Shown here piece after piece: positions 1 to 6,199 of a stretch of DNA of 6,592 nt (the first letter of the stretch is position 1; every line of letters begins with the position of its first letter). Both the position numbers and the translations under genes were made by a program. Where the stretch lies: the NCBI GenBank assembly GCA_027080405.1, contig JALWSL010000303.1, positions 1-6,592 of the forward strand. Reading direction: 5' to 3'. The DNA is from Planctomycetaceae bacterium (lineage in GTDB: Bacteria > Planctomycetota > Planctomycetia > Planctomycetales > Planctomycetaceae). The notes beneath the pieces are model-generated. The model did not search any database. It saw only the letters and a list, made by a program, of their open reading frames with translations, and had not been told where the DNA came from.

Positions 1-266
1 TCTTCAAGCGAATACTTACCCGCTGCGTGAGCATCCCCGGTGAGCGCATGACAGATGAAGATCGCGTTATCCTTTTCAGGGGAAAGCGTTCCGTACGTTT
101 CAAAAGCGACCTGTATCGGCCCCAACTTTTCTCCACTGGCCAGAACAAGAGGTTGTTCAGCAGAAAAGAGATTGACAGACTGCGCAGTCACCAATCGCTC
201 CGCATCGGTCCCACCAAAAGGAGTGTTGAGCTTCCCCAAATCGGTCTCGGTTTGATTTGTTGACAC
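1..266 (-). CDS. metX: Homoserine O-acyltransferase MetX, N-terminal part (runs off left edge)
   Basis: The reverse strand from 266 down to 1 is open for 88 codons and reads as the N-terminus of MetX, the alpha/beta-hydrolase-fold enzyme that acylates the hydroxyl of homoserine (acetyl-CoA or succinyl-CoA donor) in cytosolic methionine biosynthesis. Recognisable pieces are [20 protein letters not shown] (residues 42-61), followed by [19 protein letters not shown] (65-83), the signature strand-and-loop of the family. The usual family length is roughly 370-390 residues, so about a quarter is present; the nucleophile serine and the Asp/His of the triad lie outside. The start chosen is GTG at 266-264, because an in-frame TGA lies upstream at 284-282 with no ATG between; a weak GAAG sits upstream. 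Acetyl versus succinyl specificity cannot be decided from this part. Family assignment is seen directly; the exact start is inferred. Confidence 0.93.
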   Translation of the reverse strand, partial: MSTNQTETDLGKLNTPFGGTDAERLVTAQSVNLFSAEQPLVLASGEKLGPIQVAFETYGTLSPEKDNAIFICHALTGDAHAAGKYSLE

Positions 267-302
267 GCAGTTTACTTCAATTCATTCAATCGTAAAGACA
301 GG

Positions 303-317
303 CCGGTTGATAACCGG
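303..317 (-). promoter_or_regulatory. Small perfect hairpin in the putative metX leader
   Basis: CCGGTT and AACCGG form a perfect 6-bp stem around a 3-nt loop, 37 bp upstream of the metX GTG start. If transcription begins near 346, the hairpin lies in the middle of a leader of about 80 nt. I do not see a match to the SAM riboswitch classes I know, so a regulatory role is only a possibility. Confidence 0.3.
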
Positions 318-352
318 GAACATAACCACCTGGAAATGATGCAACGTGCACG

Positions 353-381
353 ATTATTTTGAAATGACCATTTCGAAACAA
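353..381 (-). promoter_or_regulatory. Candidate metX promoter with an operator-like palindrome in the spacer
   Basis: On the minus strand TTGTTT (381-376) and AATAAT (358-353) are separated by exactly 17 bp, a plausible sigma-70-type pair pointing at metX. The spacer is almost filled by GAAATG-AC-CATTTC (361-374). This extends to a 22-bp near-palindrome (357-378) through TTT/AAA arms with one mismatch. A second 8-bp palindrome, CGTGCACG (345-352), covers the expected start point. The hexamers are far from consensus, so the promoter call is weak, but the position of the palindrome is what an operator for a repressor would look like. Confidence 0.4.
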
Positions 382-450
382 TGCCCTGATCCGCCATTTG
401 ACCGTTAACGAACTGTGTGCCCGGTTTTGGTGCTCAAGATGTCTGTTCCA

Positions 451-482
451 GTCTGTACTATCAACGGTCTGTGCTACTAACG
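451..482. repeat. Imperfect 16-bp tandem repeat, two copies
   Basis: GTCTGTACTATCAACG (451-466) is followed immediately by GTCTGTGCTACTAACG (467-482), matching at 13 of 16 positions. A further GTCTGT begins ten bases upstream at 441. The repeat lies about 70 bp upstream of the candidate metX promoter on the transcribed side and could be a protein-binding site or a remnant of slippage. No function can be read from it. Confidence 0.55.
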
Positions 483-569
483 GTTAAAGTTTACGAACGG
501 TGCGAAAACTTTTGAAAATCTCATTTTGGTTACGGTGGTCAGAACAGACCAGCCGTACCGGGTTCCAGC

Positions 570-657
570 CTGTCCGTCCCAACAGACAGTCTGAATCCTA
601 GCTGATCCGCTCCATCCGCAGTGCTCCCCTGCCCTCCCTGCGCAGTCAGCAGCGCAG
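570..657 (-). terminator. Two hairpins downstream of pyrC, possible 3' end region
   Basis: Behind the pyrC stop (698-696) the minus strand can form a GC-rich stem of CTGCGC with GCGCAG (657-638, 6 bp, 8-nt loop). About 50 nt further on is a second stem, CTGTCTGT with ACGGACAG (589-570, 8 bp including one G-U, 4-nt loop). Neither is followed by a T tract, so they are not classical intrinsic terminators. They may instead stabilise the 3' end or mark a Rho-dependent region. Confidence 0.3.
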
Positions 658-695
658 ACCACCAACGCCACCGGGTTGCTCACACTTTACAGGAA

Positions 696-2030
696 TCAAA
701 CAGAATGATCAAATTCAACCTCCCGTCCACGCAGAGTACGATGCACCTGTTTTCCATCATAAACGAGTACACCGTTACACCATGTTTTAACAGGCCAACC
801 GGTGACCGTGACGCCATGCCAGGGACTCCAGCCGGTTTTGGTAAGCTGGTTTTCATTCAGAATCGTTTTCTTCAGATTCAGATCGACCAATACCAGATCG
901 GCATCGTACCCCTGTTGTATTTTTCCTTTGTTGAGGATTCCCCATATCTCTGCCGGAGCTTCACACATGCATTCAACCAGTCGATTGAGTGTTAGACGTC
1001 CCCGATTGACCGCATCCAGCATCAGGGCCAGGGAATTTTCCACCGCTGGCAACCCCGAAGGCGATTGGGGATACGGCTGATCCTTCTCTTCCAGAGTGTG
1101 TGGCGCATGATCGGTCGCGATTACCTGAATCTCGCCACGCCGCAGAGCCTCCCACAGCCTCTCATTATCTTCCCCGGTTTTAATCGAAGGATTCATTTGC
1201 ACCAGAGAACCGAGACGCTGGTAATCATCGACATTGAACAGAAGGTGATGCGGACAGACCTCCGCTGAAATGAGCCGCTTGGTCGGATCGCTGACCCGCT
1301 GTTGGTACTCTTTGAGCAATTCACACTCCTGAGCTGTCGAGACGTGCAGCACATGAAAGCGATGATTGTGTCGAACAGCCAGATCAATAGCCCGTTTCGT
1401 TGCAATGACCGCGGCTTCGTGGTTACGGATTTTTGAATGGTCCTCCACACTTTTCCCGCCCTCGTATGCCGCAGCATTGTTGCGAACTGTTTCTTCATCT
1501 TCACAGTGTGCACAAATTGGCAACGTCGTTTCTGCGAAAATGCGTTCCAACGCCTCCTGTTGATCAACCAGCAGATTCCCGGTGCTTGAACCAATGAAGA
1601 TTTTAATTCCCGGTGTCCGCTTTGCCTGCTGCAGTTCGGCAAGATTATCAGGGGTCGCTCCGATATAAAAACCGTAATTCACAACCGACTTTCCCGCTGC
1701 CAGATCGAGCTTTTTATGCAGTGCATCACAAGAGATGGTCGCCGGCTTCGTGTTGGGCATCTCGAGAAAGGTCGTGATTCCCCCGGCTGCACATGCACAC
1801 GAACCGGTATGCAGATCCTCCTTGTGCGTCAAACCGGGATCACGAAAGTGTACCTGGTCATCAATCACACCGGGCAACAGATGCAGTCCCGCAGCATCAA
1901 TCGTTTCCTCAGCCGAGGTATGAACGGCCGGGTCGAGCAGAATCTTCCCCTGCGAAATTAAAACATCTATCTGCTCTGCACCACCAGGCAATTGACAGAT
2001 CGCATTTTTAATCAACGTACTTGCTGGCAT
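696..2030 (-). CDS. pyrC: Dihydroorotase, class I, QxH subfamily
   Basis: This cytosolic metalloenzyme of the amidohydrolase superfamily interconverts N-carbamoyl-L-aspartate and L-dihydroorotate, the third step of de novo pyrimidine synthesis. The 444 residues match the usual class I length. Visible motifs in order are [14 protein letters not shown] (53-66) with metal-site H61 and substrate-binding R63; MPNT (91-94); [10 protein letters not shown] (142-151), where K143 is the expected carboxylated lysine; AHCED (174-178) with H175; LHVST (228-232) with H229; and ATDHAPH (305-311) with catalytic D307. The first metal histidine of the usual HxH is Gln59. That QVHFREPG form, with [10 protein letters not shown], is, from memory, a known subfamily also found in Bacteroidota, so activity is expected. 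The ATG at 2030 gives a normal N-terminus (LIKNA start of the small beta domain). GAGG lies 13 nt upstream, too far to be a typical ribosome-binding site. It is probably transcribed alone, given the gaps on both sides. Confidence 0.95.
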   Translation of the reverse strand: MPASTLIKNAICQLPGGAEQIDVLISQGKILLDPAVHTSAEETIDAAGLHLLPGVIDDQVHFRDPGLTHKEDLHTGSCACAAGGITTFLEMPNTKPATISCDALHKKLDLAAGKSVVNYGFYIGATPDNLAELQQAKRTPGIKIFIGSSTGNLLVDQQEALERIFAETTLPICAHCEDEETVRNNAAAYEGGKSVEDHSKIRNHEAAVIATKRAIDLAVRHNHRFHVLHVSTAQECELLKEYQQRVSDPTKRLISAEVCPHHLLFNVDDYQRLGSLVQMNPSIKTGEDNERLWEALRRGEIQVIATDHAPHTLEEKDQPYPQSPSGLPAVENSLALMLDAVNRGRLTLNRLVECMCEAPAEIWGILNKGKIQQGYDADLVLVDLNLKKTILNENQLTKTGWSPWHGVTVTGWPVKTWCNGVLVYDGKQVHRTLRGREVEFDHSV

Positions 2031-2094
2031 TGGCTATCATTATCCTCAAGAGTAAGTACACGATAAATTAATCAGATGACATGAACAGCAGTTT

Positions 2095-2128
2095 CAGAGT
2101 TCAACCCGGGATTACAGAGTTCAACCCG
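2095..2128. repeat. Exact 14-bp direct repeat, 20-bp period, upstream of pyrC
   Basis: CAGAGTTCAACCCG occurs exactly at 2095-2108 and 2115-2128, so the copies start 20 bp apart, about two helical turns. They lie 65-98 bp upstream of the pyrC start. On the minus strand each copy reads CGGGTTGAACTCTG and contains TTGAAC, which resembles a -35 box, although I see no good -10 at the right distance. Same-face spacing upstream of a gene fits a binding site for a regulator. That role is inference. Confidence 0.6.
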
Positions 2129-2219
2129 CCGGTGCATCGTGAGATGCTCAACTTGAATACACACACAATCCACGCCAAGTCGCACAACAACGCATCCGAT
2201 TTGTCAGAGAAATATAGCT

Positions 2220-2239
2220 GCCCCCGTTAAGAAAGGGGC
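2220..2239 (-). terminator. Weak hairpin in the argE 3' region
   Basis: GCCCC and GGGGC pair across a 10-nt loop, about 60 nt downstream of the argE stop. In the argE direction the stem is followed by AGCTATATTTCTC, only moderately T-rich. In the opposite direction it is followed by TTTT, but no plus-strand gene precedes it. It could end argE transcription before pyrC. The evidence is thin. Confidence 0.35.
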
Positions 2240-2296
2240 TTTTCTGGCAATGCCCGCTCTTCCATCCAATCGGCTCACTTGTTTCCCAAACAGAAT

Positions 2297-3430
2297 TTAC
2301 AGGCAGAATTTTTCAATGGCCCGTCTGTATAACTCGAATCCTTGCTGAAGTTGATCAACGCTGATCCATTCGTCATCGGTATGAGCCTGGGCGATATCGC
2401 CTGGGCCGCAGATGACAAGTTTTTTCAGTTCGAGAAACATCGCCGCATCAGTTCCATAGGCCACGCTATGCGAATGATCGTTCCCTGTCAGCTCCAACAT
2501 CTGTTGAATATGGGAGGCCTTTTCATCCACAAAAACGGGCGGAGCCTGACAAAGAACCTCAAATTCCAAACCGCATTTTTCAGCCGCCTTGCTCGCTCTT
2601 TCCAGCAACGCATCGGCCTGCTGACCTGGCATTGGCCGAAAACTGACCGTACAAACGCTTTTTTCCGGAGTAATGTTGACTGCTGGCGTGAAATCATTGA
2701 TACCGATATTCCAACTGATTCCAGTTGGCGAAAACGCCTCGTGCTGCCATTCGGCGGAAGTAAGGGTTTCGTCGTAAATCTGTTTCATTTCCTGTAAATA
2801 CGGAATCATTTTCAAATTGGCGTTCACTCCATCCATCGTGCTTGAATGGGCCGCCCGTCCATGAGAAATCGCCCTGAATGAATAAATCCCTTTGTGAGCG
2901 TGAATCACCTGCAACAAAGTCGGTTCACCGATGATCGTCAAGGGCTGCTGTCTGCAGAGCGTGCGGAATATTCTGGAATGCAGTGCAACTTGCCTGGCCC
3001 CCTGATATCCCGTTTCTTCATCAGCCGTGCAGATGATGGAAAGTGGGAAGCGCAATCGACTGAAATCAATCGACTCCATCGCGATCAGAAAACAGGCCAG
3101 CGACCCCTTCATGTCGCAACTCCCCCGACCGAACAGTTTTTGCTTCTGATGTAATTCAAACGGACCAGATGATTCAAATGACCAATCCGTCACCGGAACG
3201 ACATCTGTATGAGCGCAATACAGCAGCCCTCCCTGATTACACACCGGCCCAACAGTAGCCACCAGGTTCACCTTTTCGACACCATCGCGATCCTGATAAA
3301 CAATCTGCTCGGTCTCGAACCCCAGTCGCGAGAGAATATCGCTTATATAATCGCTGATTGATCTGTTTTCGGTGGAACTGACAGAAGGAAAGCCTACCAG
3401 GTCACTCAGAATCTCAACCACCCTCTCCAT
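2297..3430 (-). CDS. argE: Acetylornithine deacetylase (M20 metallopeptidase family)
   Basis: This cytosolic zinc hydrolase removes the acetyl group from N2-acetyl-L-ornithine to give ornithine for arginine synthesis. The 377 residues are a normal ArgE length. Motifs are CAHTDVVP (72-79) with metal ligand H74 and D76; LFGRGSCDMKG (99-109) with the bridging D106; TADEETG (135-141) with catalytic E138 and ligand E139; IGEPT (167-171) with ligand region E169; the dimerisation-domain loop HGRAAHSS (190-197) with H195; and AQAHTDDEW (347-355) with the last metal ligand H350. The AQAHTDDE ending favours ArgE over the related succinyl-diaminopimelate desuccinylase DapE, though M20 substrate specificity is never certain from sequence. 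The ATG at 3430 is the first possible start, because an in-frame TAA lies two codons upstream; GGGA lies next to it. A consensus-like promoter lies about 180 bp upstream. Confidence 0.9.
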   Translation of the reverse strand: MERVVEILSDLVGFPSVSSTENRSISDYISDILSRLGFETEQIVYQDRDGVEKVNLVATVGPVCNQGGLLYCAHTDVVPVTDWSFESSGPFELHQKQKLFGRGSCDMKGSLACFLIAMESIDFSRLRFPLSIICTADEETGYQGARQVALHSRIFRTLCRQQPLTIIGEPTLLQVIHAHKGIYSFRAISHGRAAHSSTMDGVNANLKMIPYLQEMKQIYDETLTSAEWQHEAFSPTGISWNIGINDFTPAVNITPEKSVCTVSFRPMPGQQADALLERASKAAEKCGLEFEVLCQAPPVFVDEKASHIQQMLELTGNDHSHSVAYGTDAAMFLELKKLVICGPGDIAQAHTDDEWISVDQLQQGFELYRRAIEKFCL

Positions 3431-3605
3431 TCCCGCTTATCTTCCCATTTTCACAAAGAGGTTCACCAAAAGCTGGTAAATCCGGAATAATCGTCATCTT
3501 TTTACAGCAACAATCCGATTTTGCGCAAGTCGAACGACCTGCATAACCGATACCACTGATAAAACCGATTCTATCATAGGGTTCTGCGCGCCTCGTGCAT
3601 GCAGA

Positions 3606-3635
3606 ATTATATCTGTTACGTGGAATTTATTCCAA
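3606..3635 (-). promoter_or_regulatory. Candidate argE promoter with palindrome over the -35
   Basis: On the minus strand TTGGAA (3635-3630) and a perfect TATAAT (3611-3606) are 18 bp apart and point at argE, giving a leader of roughly 170 nt. A perfect 14-bp palindrome, TGGAAT-TT-ATTCCA (3621-3634), overlaps the -35 hexamer and could be an operator. The stretch ACGTAACAGATATAAT is nearly repeated in the promoter of the small exported-protein gene at the other end of the window. Confidence 0.55.
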
Positions 3636-3743
3636 ACTCCCATCGAGCTGGTCTGTCTGGCCAGTTCTGGAGGATGGTCGTTTTTGTCAGATGCGGAAAT
3701 CGCGAGATGACTGCACTGAAAATGACTGTAATCATATAGAACT

Positions 3744-3755
3744 CACTTCGAAGTG
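3744..3755 (+). promoter_or_regulatory. 12-bp perfect palindrome just upstream of the barrel start
   Basis: CACTTC-GAAGTG is a perfect palindrome ending 11 bp before the annotated ATG. It occupies the place where a ribosome-binding site would be, and directly follows the possible -10 TATAGA (3735-3740). It could bind a repressor or fold into a short RNA hairpin. Confidence 0.4.
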
Positions 3756-3766
3756 GCATCTTACAG

Positions 3767-5602
3767 ATGAATGAACAAATTCACTGCCGCAGGTTCAAAA
3801 CCAACATTGCAGGACAGATTGTCTCTATGACTGCCATGCCTTTGCCCGTCGGAAAGCAGCATGTTGGCAATTGTCCTGAAATCAGGAAGAAACTGATTGC
3901 CGCCCTGGGCTGCCTGGCGATGTTTTTTCAATTTGGTTTTTCTGCACCGACACTGAATGCGCAAAGTCCTTCAGGAGTTGTTCAGGCTTACCGGGACTAT
4001 CCGGCGGATTATAACCCCGCTGGACCGATTCAGCAGGTTCAACTCCCTGCACGCGCGCAGTATTACGAATATCTGCCTCGCCGCCGGGGATGGGACGACC
4101 GTCGTGAATCTCCCCTGGATCGCTTTCTGAAACAGTCATTCCGCCAAACTTACGGACGCGTTGAATATCTTAACTGGAGCTATTCCGACCCCGGATCCGG
4201 TTTTATCGGTTCCTCGGGGAAGAAGCTGCGCGATGGTGAGGGATTCAGTGGTCCTGCCTTCATTGACGGTGCAAGACTGACAGACGCCAACCTCACTGCG
4301 TTGCAGCTTATCGCTCTCAAAAACGCGGCGGACGGAAAAGTATTGATTCAAACATGGGAGGCGAATCAAAGAGAGCTGGTTGATGCCGACGCTGATGGAG
4401 CTTTTTACGATGTCATTGATGCGATTAATAACGCGACCGGCGCAGCTGGTGCCGACGGCATCAATGATGATGACAACGATCTCGACATTTTTCCGCGACT
4501 GACCAATGCCGAGAAGGAACTGATGCTCACCGGGCAACTCAACAATAGCATCCTGTTCTCCACTGGAGATGTACTCGGTTCAGCAACCGGTCCCTCACAA
4601 GTGGCTGTTCTGGCGGTGGGACAGTTGGCTCCACTCAACGCATTTCAGCTCGACAACAATAACGGTTTTCGTGGCGTGTTTGGAATTGATCTCACCTTTG
4701 GTGCGCTCGAAACCGATTTCTTCGTCATGAACAAATCGAGAAGTTCAAATCAGTTTGTTCCGATCCCAACCGGCCTGCTCGGAACTCCCGGAGCAGGTGC
4801 GGGAGGCGGCACCGATCCACTGGTCATTCCTGTTACCGTCAACGGGGCGATCGCACCGGATATATTTGACGATTCGGGAAATCTGGTGACTGATTCCAAC
4901 AACTACTATCTGATTTACAACGAATCCTACATTGTCAACTATGAGACGGAATCGTGGGGATTCTCTCAAAACATGTTCTGGACTCTGCGGGAACGTCCCG
5001 GACGTTTCCGACTCTCCTCTTCTCTGGGCTTTCGCTATTTTGATTTCCAGGAACAGATGCTCCAGCGTGGATCATTCTCGAACGATCCGGCTGTTGCAGA
5101 CTTTTTCTACAATTCCGAGTTGGGAAGTGACCTGACTTCAACAATCGATTCGGTCACCAAAAACCATGTCTACGGACCGACGGCTGGAATCCGGGCACGT
5201 GTGGGAGACGAAAAGTTTTCCTTCGGACTGGATACCAAAGTTCTGTTCGGCCTGAATACCCATGAGGCGAGAGTATCGGTCGACGACCTGCTATTCGTCG
5301 GTGACGACAATTTCACTCAGGATAAAGGAACCGAATTCTCGCCCGGTTTTGAAATGGTCGCCGATGCCAGAGTAAAGCTGACTGACCACGTCACCCTGAC
5401 CGCGGGTTACAACTTTCTCTGGTTTGGAGACGTAACACGCCCTGCTGATAATATTCAGTACGACATTACCGCGGCCCGCGTCCCGAACCCGCCACCACTG
5501 GGAGGCCCGGATTACACAATCAACAACAATGTCATCCTCAACAAAAAGAAGACCAGCATCAGCCTGAGCGGACTCTCAGTGGGCGTGCTGGTCGACTGGT
5601 AA
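3767..5602 (+). CDS. BBP7-type (DUF1551) outer-membrane beta-barrel protein
   Basis: I read this as a planctomycete BBP7-family outer-membrane beta-barrel protein of 611 residues; its cargo or function is unknown. A hydrophobic signal segment follows positive residues (about 40-60), with a likely cleavage after LNA (63-65). The family opening is GRVEYLNWSYSDPG (130-143). Alternating strands rich in aromatic residues follow, for example FRGVFGIDLTFGALETDFFVMN (301-322, an early barrel hairpin), SWGFSQNMFWTLRE, FRLSSSLGFRYFDF and VTLTAGYNFLWFGDV. The chain ends in VLVDW, an aromatic terminal residue as in barrels inserted by the BAM machinery. Between the first strand and residue 300 is an acidic stretch with DADADG (206-211) and NDDDNDLD (233-240), resembling calcium-binding loops. 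The start is uncertain: the ATG at 3767 has no Shine-Dalgarno sequence and gives a long 40-residue N-region, while Met21 (3827) has AGGA 12 nt upstream and gives a more ordinary signal peptide. It converges on the next gene. Confidence 0.85.
   Translation: MNEQIHCRRFKTNIAGQIVSMTAMPLPVGKQHVGNCPEIRKKLIAALGCLAMFFQFGFSAPTLNAQSPSGVVQAYRDYPADYNPAGPIQQVQLPARAQYYEYLPRRRGWDDRRESPLDRFLKQSFRQTYGRVEYLNWSYSDPGSGFIGSSGKKLRDGEGFSGPAFIDGARLTDANLTALQLIALKNAADGKVLIQTWEANQRELVDADADGAFYDVIDAINNATGAAGADGINDDDNDLDIFPRLTNAEKELMLTGQLNNSILFSTGDVLGSATGPSQVAVLAVGQLAPLNAFQLDNNNGFRGVFGIDLTFGALETDFFVMNKSRSSNQFVPIPTGLLGTPGAGAGGGTDPLVIPVTVNGAIAPDIFDDSGNLVTDSNNYYLIYNESYIVNYETESWGFSQNMFWTLRERPGRFRLSSSLGFRYFDFQEQMLQRGSFSNDPAVADFFYNSELGSDLTSTIDSVTKNHVYGPTAGIRARVGDEKFSFGLDTKVLFGLNTHEARVSVDDLLFVGDDNFTQDKGTEFSPGFEMVADARVKLTDHVTLTAGYNFLWFGDVTRPADNIQYDITAARVPNPPPLGGPDYTINNNVILNKKKTSISLSGLSVGVLVDW
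5540..5593 (-). terminator. Intrinsic terminator of the exported-protein gene, inside the barrel gene
   Basis: Twenty-one bases beyond the stop codon of the minus-strand gene (5617-5615), GACCAGCA (5593-5586) pairs perfectly with TGCTGGTC (5558-5551). The 27-nt interior itself contains a 5-bp CTGAG/CTCAG stem (5579-5575 with 5568-5564). The stem is followed on the minus strand by TTCTTTTTGTT, with T at nine of eleven positions. This is a good Rho-independent terminator, embedded antisense in the last codons of the barrel gene. Confidence 0.65.
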
Positions 5603-5614
5603 GCTAGCTGTTCT

Positions 5615-6121
5615 CTACTGAACGCCCTGCCGGAACATGAAGCCATCAACCATTGTCAAGGTTTCCAATGGTTGAACTCGTGGTGTGGTCGCATAAGGAA
5701 AAGCATACACAATCACACGACCGGTTTTCAGTTCTGCCACACACAAGCCATGTGTCGCGGGCTGCACACGGGAATTGCGAGCCGAAATATTGAGGTTGGT
5801 CGAGGTCACCACGAAACTGGGAGTGACATCCGGACTGAGGTTGAAATCAGGAATAATATTCCTGGCATACGTTTGTGTGAATTTACCGGTTTGGGCATTG
5901 ATAGCCGCTCCAAACAGACGCCCGGTCGCAAAGTCAAGCACGAACACGGCGTCACCTGTCGCCACGCCCGTTCTGACACTCACAACGGCAAACTTCGAAC
6001 CGCCAGCATCCCGGTCGGTATCAGCCAACGCCACCTCGCTTGGCCAAAAATAGGAAACCATCAAACCGCCTAAAACACCACAAGCGAACCAGACCGCTCC
6101 CCTGTTCTTTACTGCTGCCAT
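5615..6121 (-). CDS. Small exported or membrane-anchored protein of unknown function
   Basis: The 168-residue product is not one I can name. It starts with a short basic N-region, a hydrophobic segment (about 9-26, AVWFACGVLGGLMVSYFW) and an ALA site (31-33) suited to signal peptidase I, so it should be exported or anchored in the inner membrane. The mature part has two similar beta-type pieces: DAVFVLDFATGRLFGAAI (57-74) and GLCVAELKTGRVIVYAF (125-141). Both follow the pattern hydrophobic strand, TGR turn, hydrophobic strand, like the blades of PQQ- or WD-type propellers, although two are far too few to close a propeller. The start is well supported by AGGAG seven bases before the ATG. Similar short proteins with an N-terminal anchor and a 'V-D-TGRL' strand pair are, as far as I recall, common in planctomycete genomes. 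It has its own promoter and terminator, so it is probably a single-gene unit. Confidence 0.8.
   Translation of the reverse strand: MAAVKNRGAVWFACGVLGGLMVSYFWPSEVALADTDRDAGGSKFAVVSVRTGVATGDAVFVLDFATGRLFGAAINAQTGKFTQTYARNIIPDFNLSPDVTPSFVVTSTNLNISARNSRVQPATHGLCVAELKTGRVIVYAFPYATTPRVQPLETLTMVDGFMFRQGVQ
5646..5675 (+). terminator. Perfect 10-bp hairpin downstream of the barrel gene
   Basis: TCAACCATTG (5646-5655) and CAATGGTTGA (5666-5675) form a perfect 10-bp stem with a 10-nt loop, beginning 43 bases after the barrel stop codon and lying inside the convergent coding sequence. No T tract follows (ACTCGTGG), so it would protect or define the 3' end of the barrel mRNA rather than act as a classical terminator. 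The same bases code for the conserved-looking end of the other protein, so chance cannot be excluded. Confidence 0.4.
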
Positions 6122-6128
6122 TGTTGTG

Positions 6129-6133
6129 CTCCT
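6129..6133 (-). promoter_or_regulatory. Shine-Dalgarno site of the exported-protein gene
   Basis: AGGAG on the minus strand lies seven bases before the ATG at 6121-6119. It is the best ribosome-binding site in the window and fixes this start. Confidence 0.8.
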
Positions 6134-6199
6134 GCAAATTGTAAAAGTCTTACCAGCCCGCGATGACTGCCACTATCCCTACCTCATCGCTGCAAGACC

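Larger units (their letters stand above)
267..695. other. Non-coding spacer between pyrC and metX
   Basis: No convincing gene was found in these 429 bases. A minus-strand frame beginning with GTG at 683 and ending at 477 (68 codons) has no recognisable motif and follows the pyrC stop too loosely to accept. The right part (about 570-660) carries hairpins downstream of pyrC; the middle has a 16-bp tandem repeat; the left part has the candidate metX promoter and leader hairpin, each listed separately. Confidence 0.7.
3431..3766. other. Divergent intergenic region between argE and the barrel gene
   Basis: These 336 bases hold no plausible gene. They contain the argE promoter candidate and its overlapping palindrome (3606-3635), an 8-bp palindrome TGCATGCA (3596-3603), three scattered CCGAT motifs (3515, 3547 and 3565), and a 12-bp palindrome just ahead of the barrel gene (3744-3755). 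For the plus strand the best -10 is TATAGA at 3735-3740, with no convincing -35 box. Confidence 0.65.

Noticed and set aside
27..263. Plus-strand frames of 66-78 codons at the left end.
   Set aside because: They are antisense to the clearly recognisable MetX N-terminus.
267..350. A SAM riboswitch in the metX leader.
   Set aside because: Only one 6-bp hairpin is present. I do not see the conserved core of the SAM-I or SAM-II classes, so no riboswitch is called.
477..683. A 68-codon minus-strand frame just behind pyrC, with several cysteines.
   Set aside because: It starts with GTG, has no ribosome-binding site or recognisable motif, and covers the hairpins of the pyrC 3' region. Its composition looks like chance reading of non-coding DNA.
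2134..2147. A small hairpin, GCATC-GTGA-GATGC, upstream of pyrC.
   Set aside because: A 5-bp stem is common by chance, and it has no clear relation to a promoter or a 3' end.
2220..2243. A plus-strand terminator reading (GCCCC/GGGGC followed by TTTT).
   Set aside because: No plus-strand gene precedes it. It is kept only as a weak minus-strand candidate for argE.
696..3430. An argE-pyrC operon.
   Set aside because: The genes share a strand, but the 266-bp gap contains a direct repeat and a weak terminator-like hairpin, so separate transcription is more likely.
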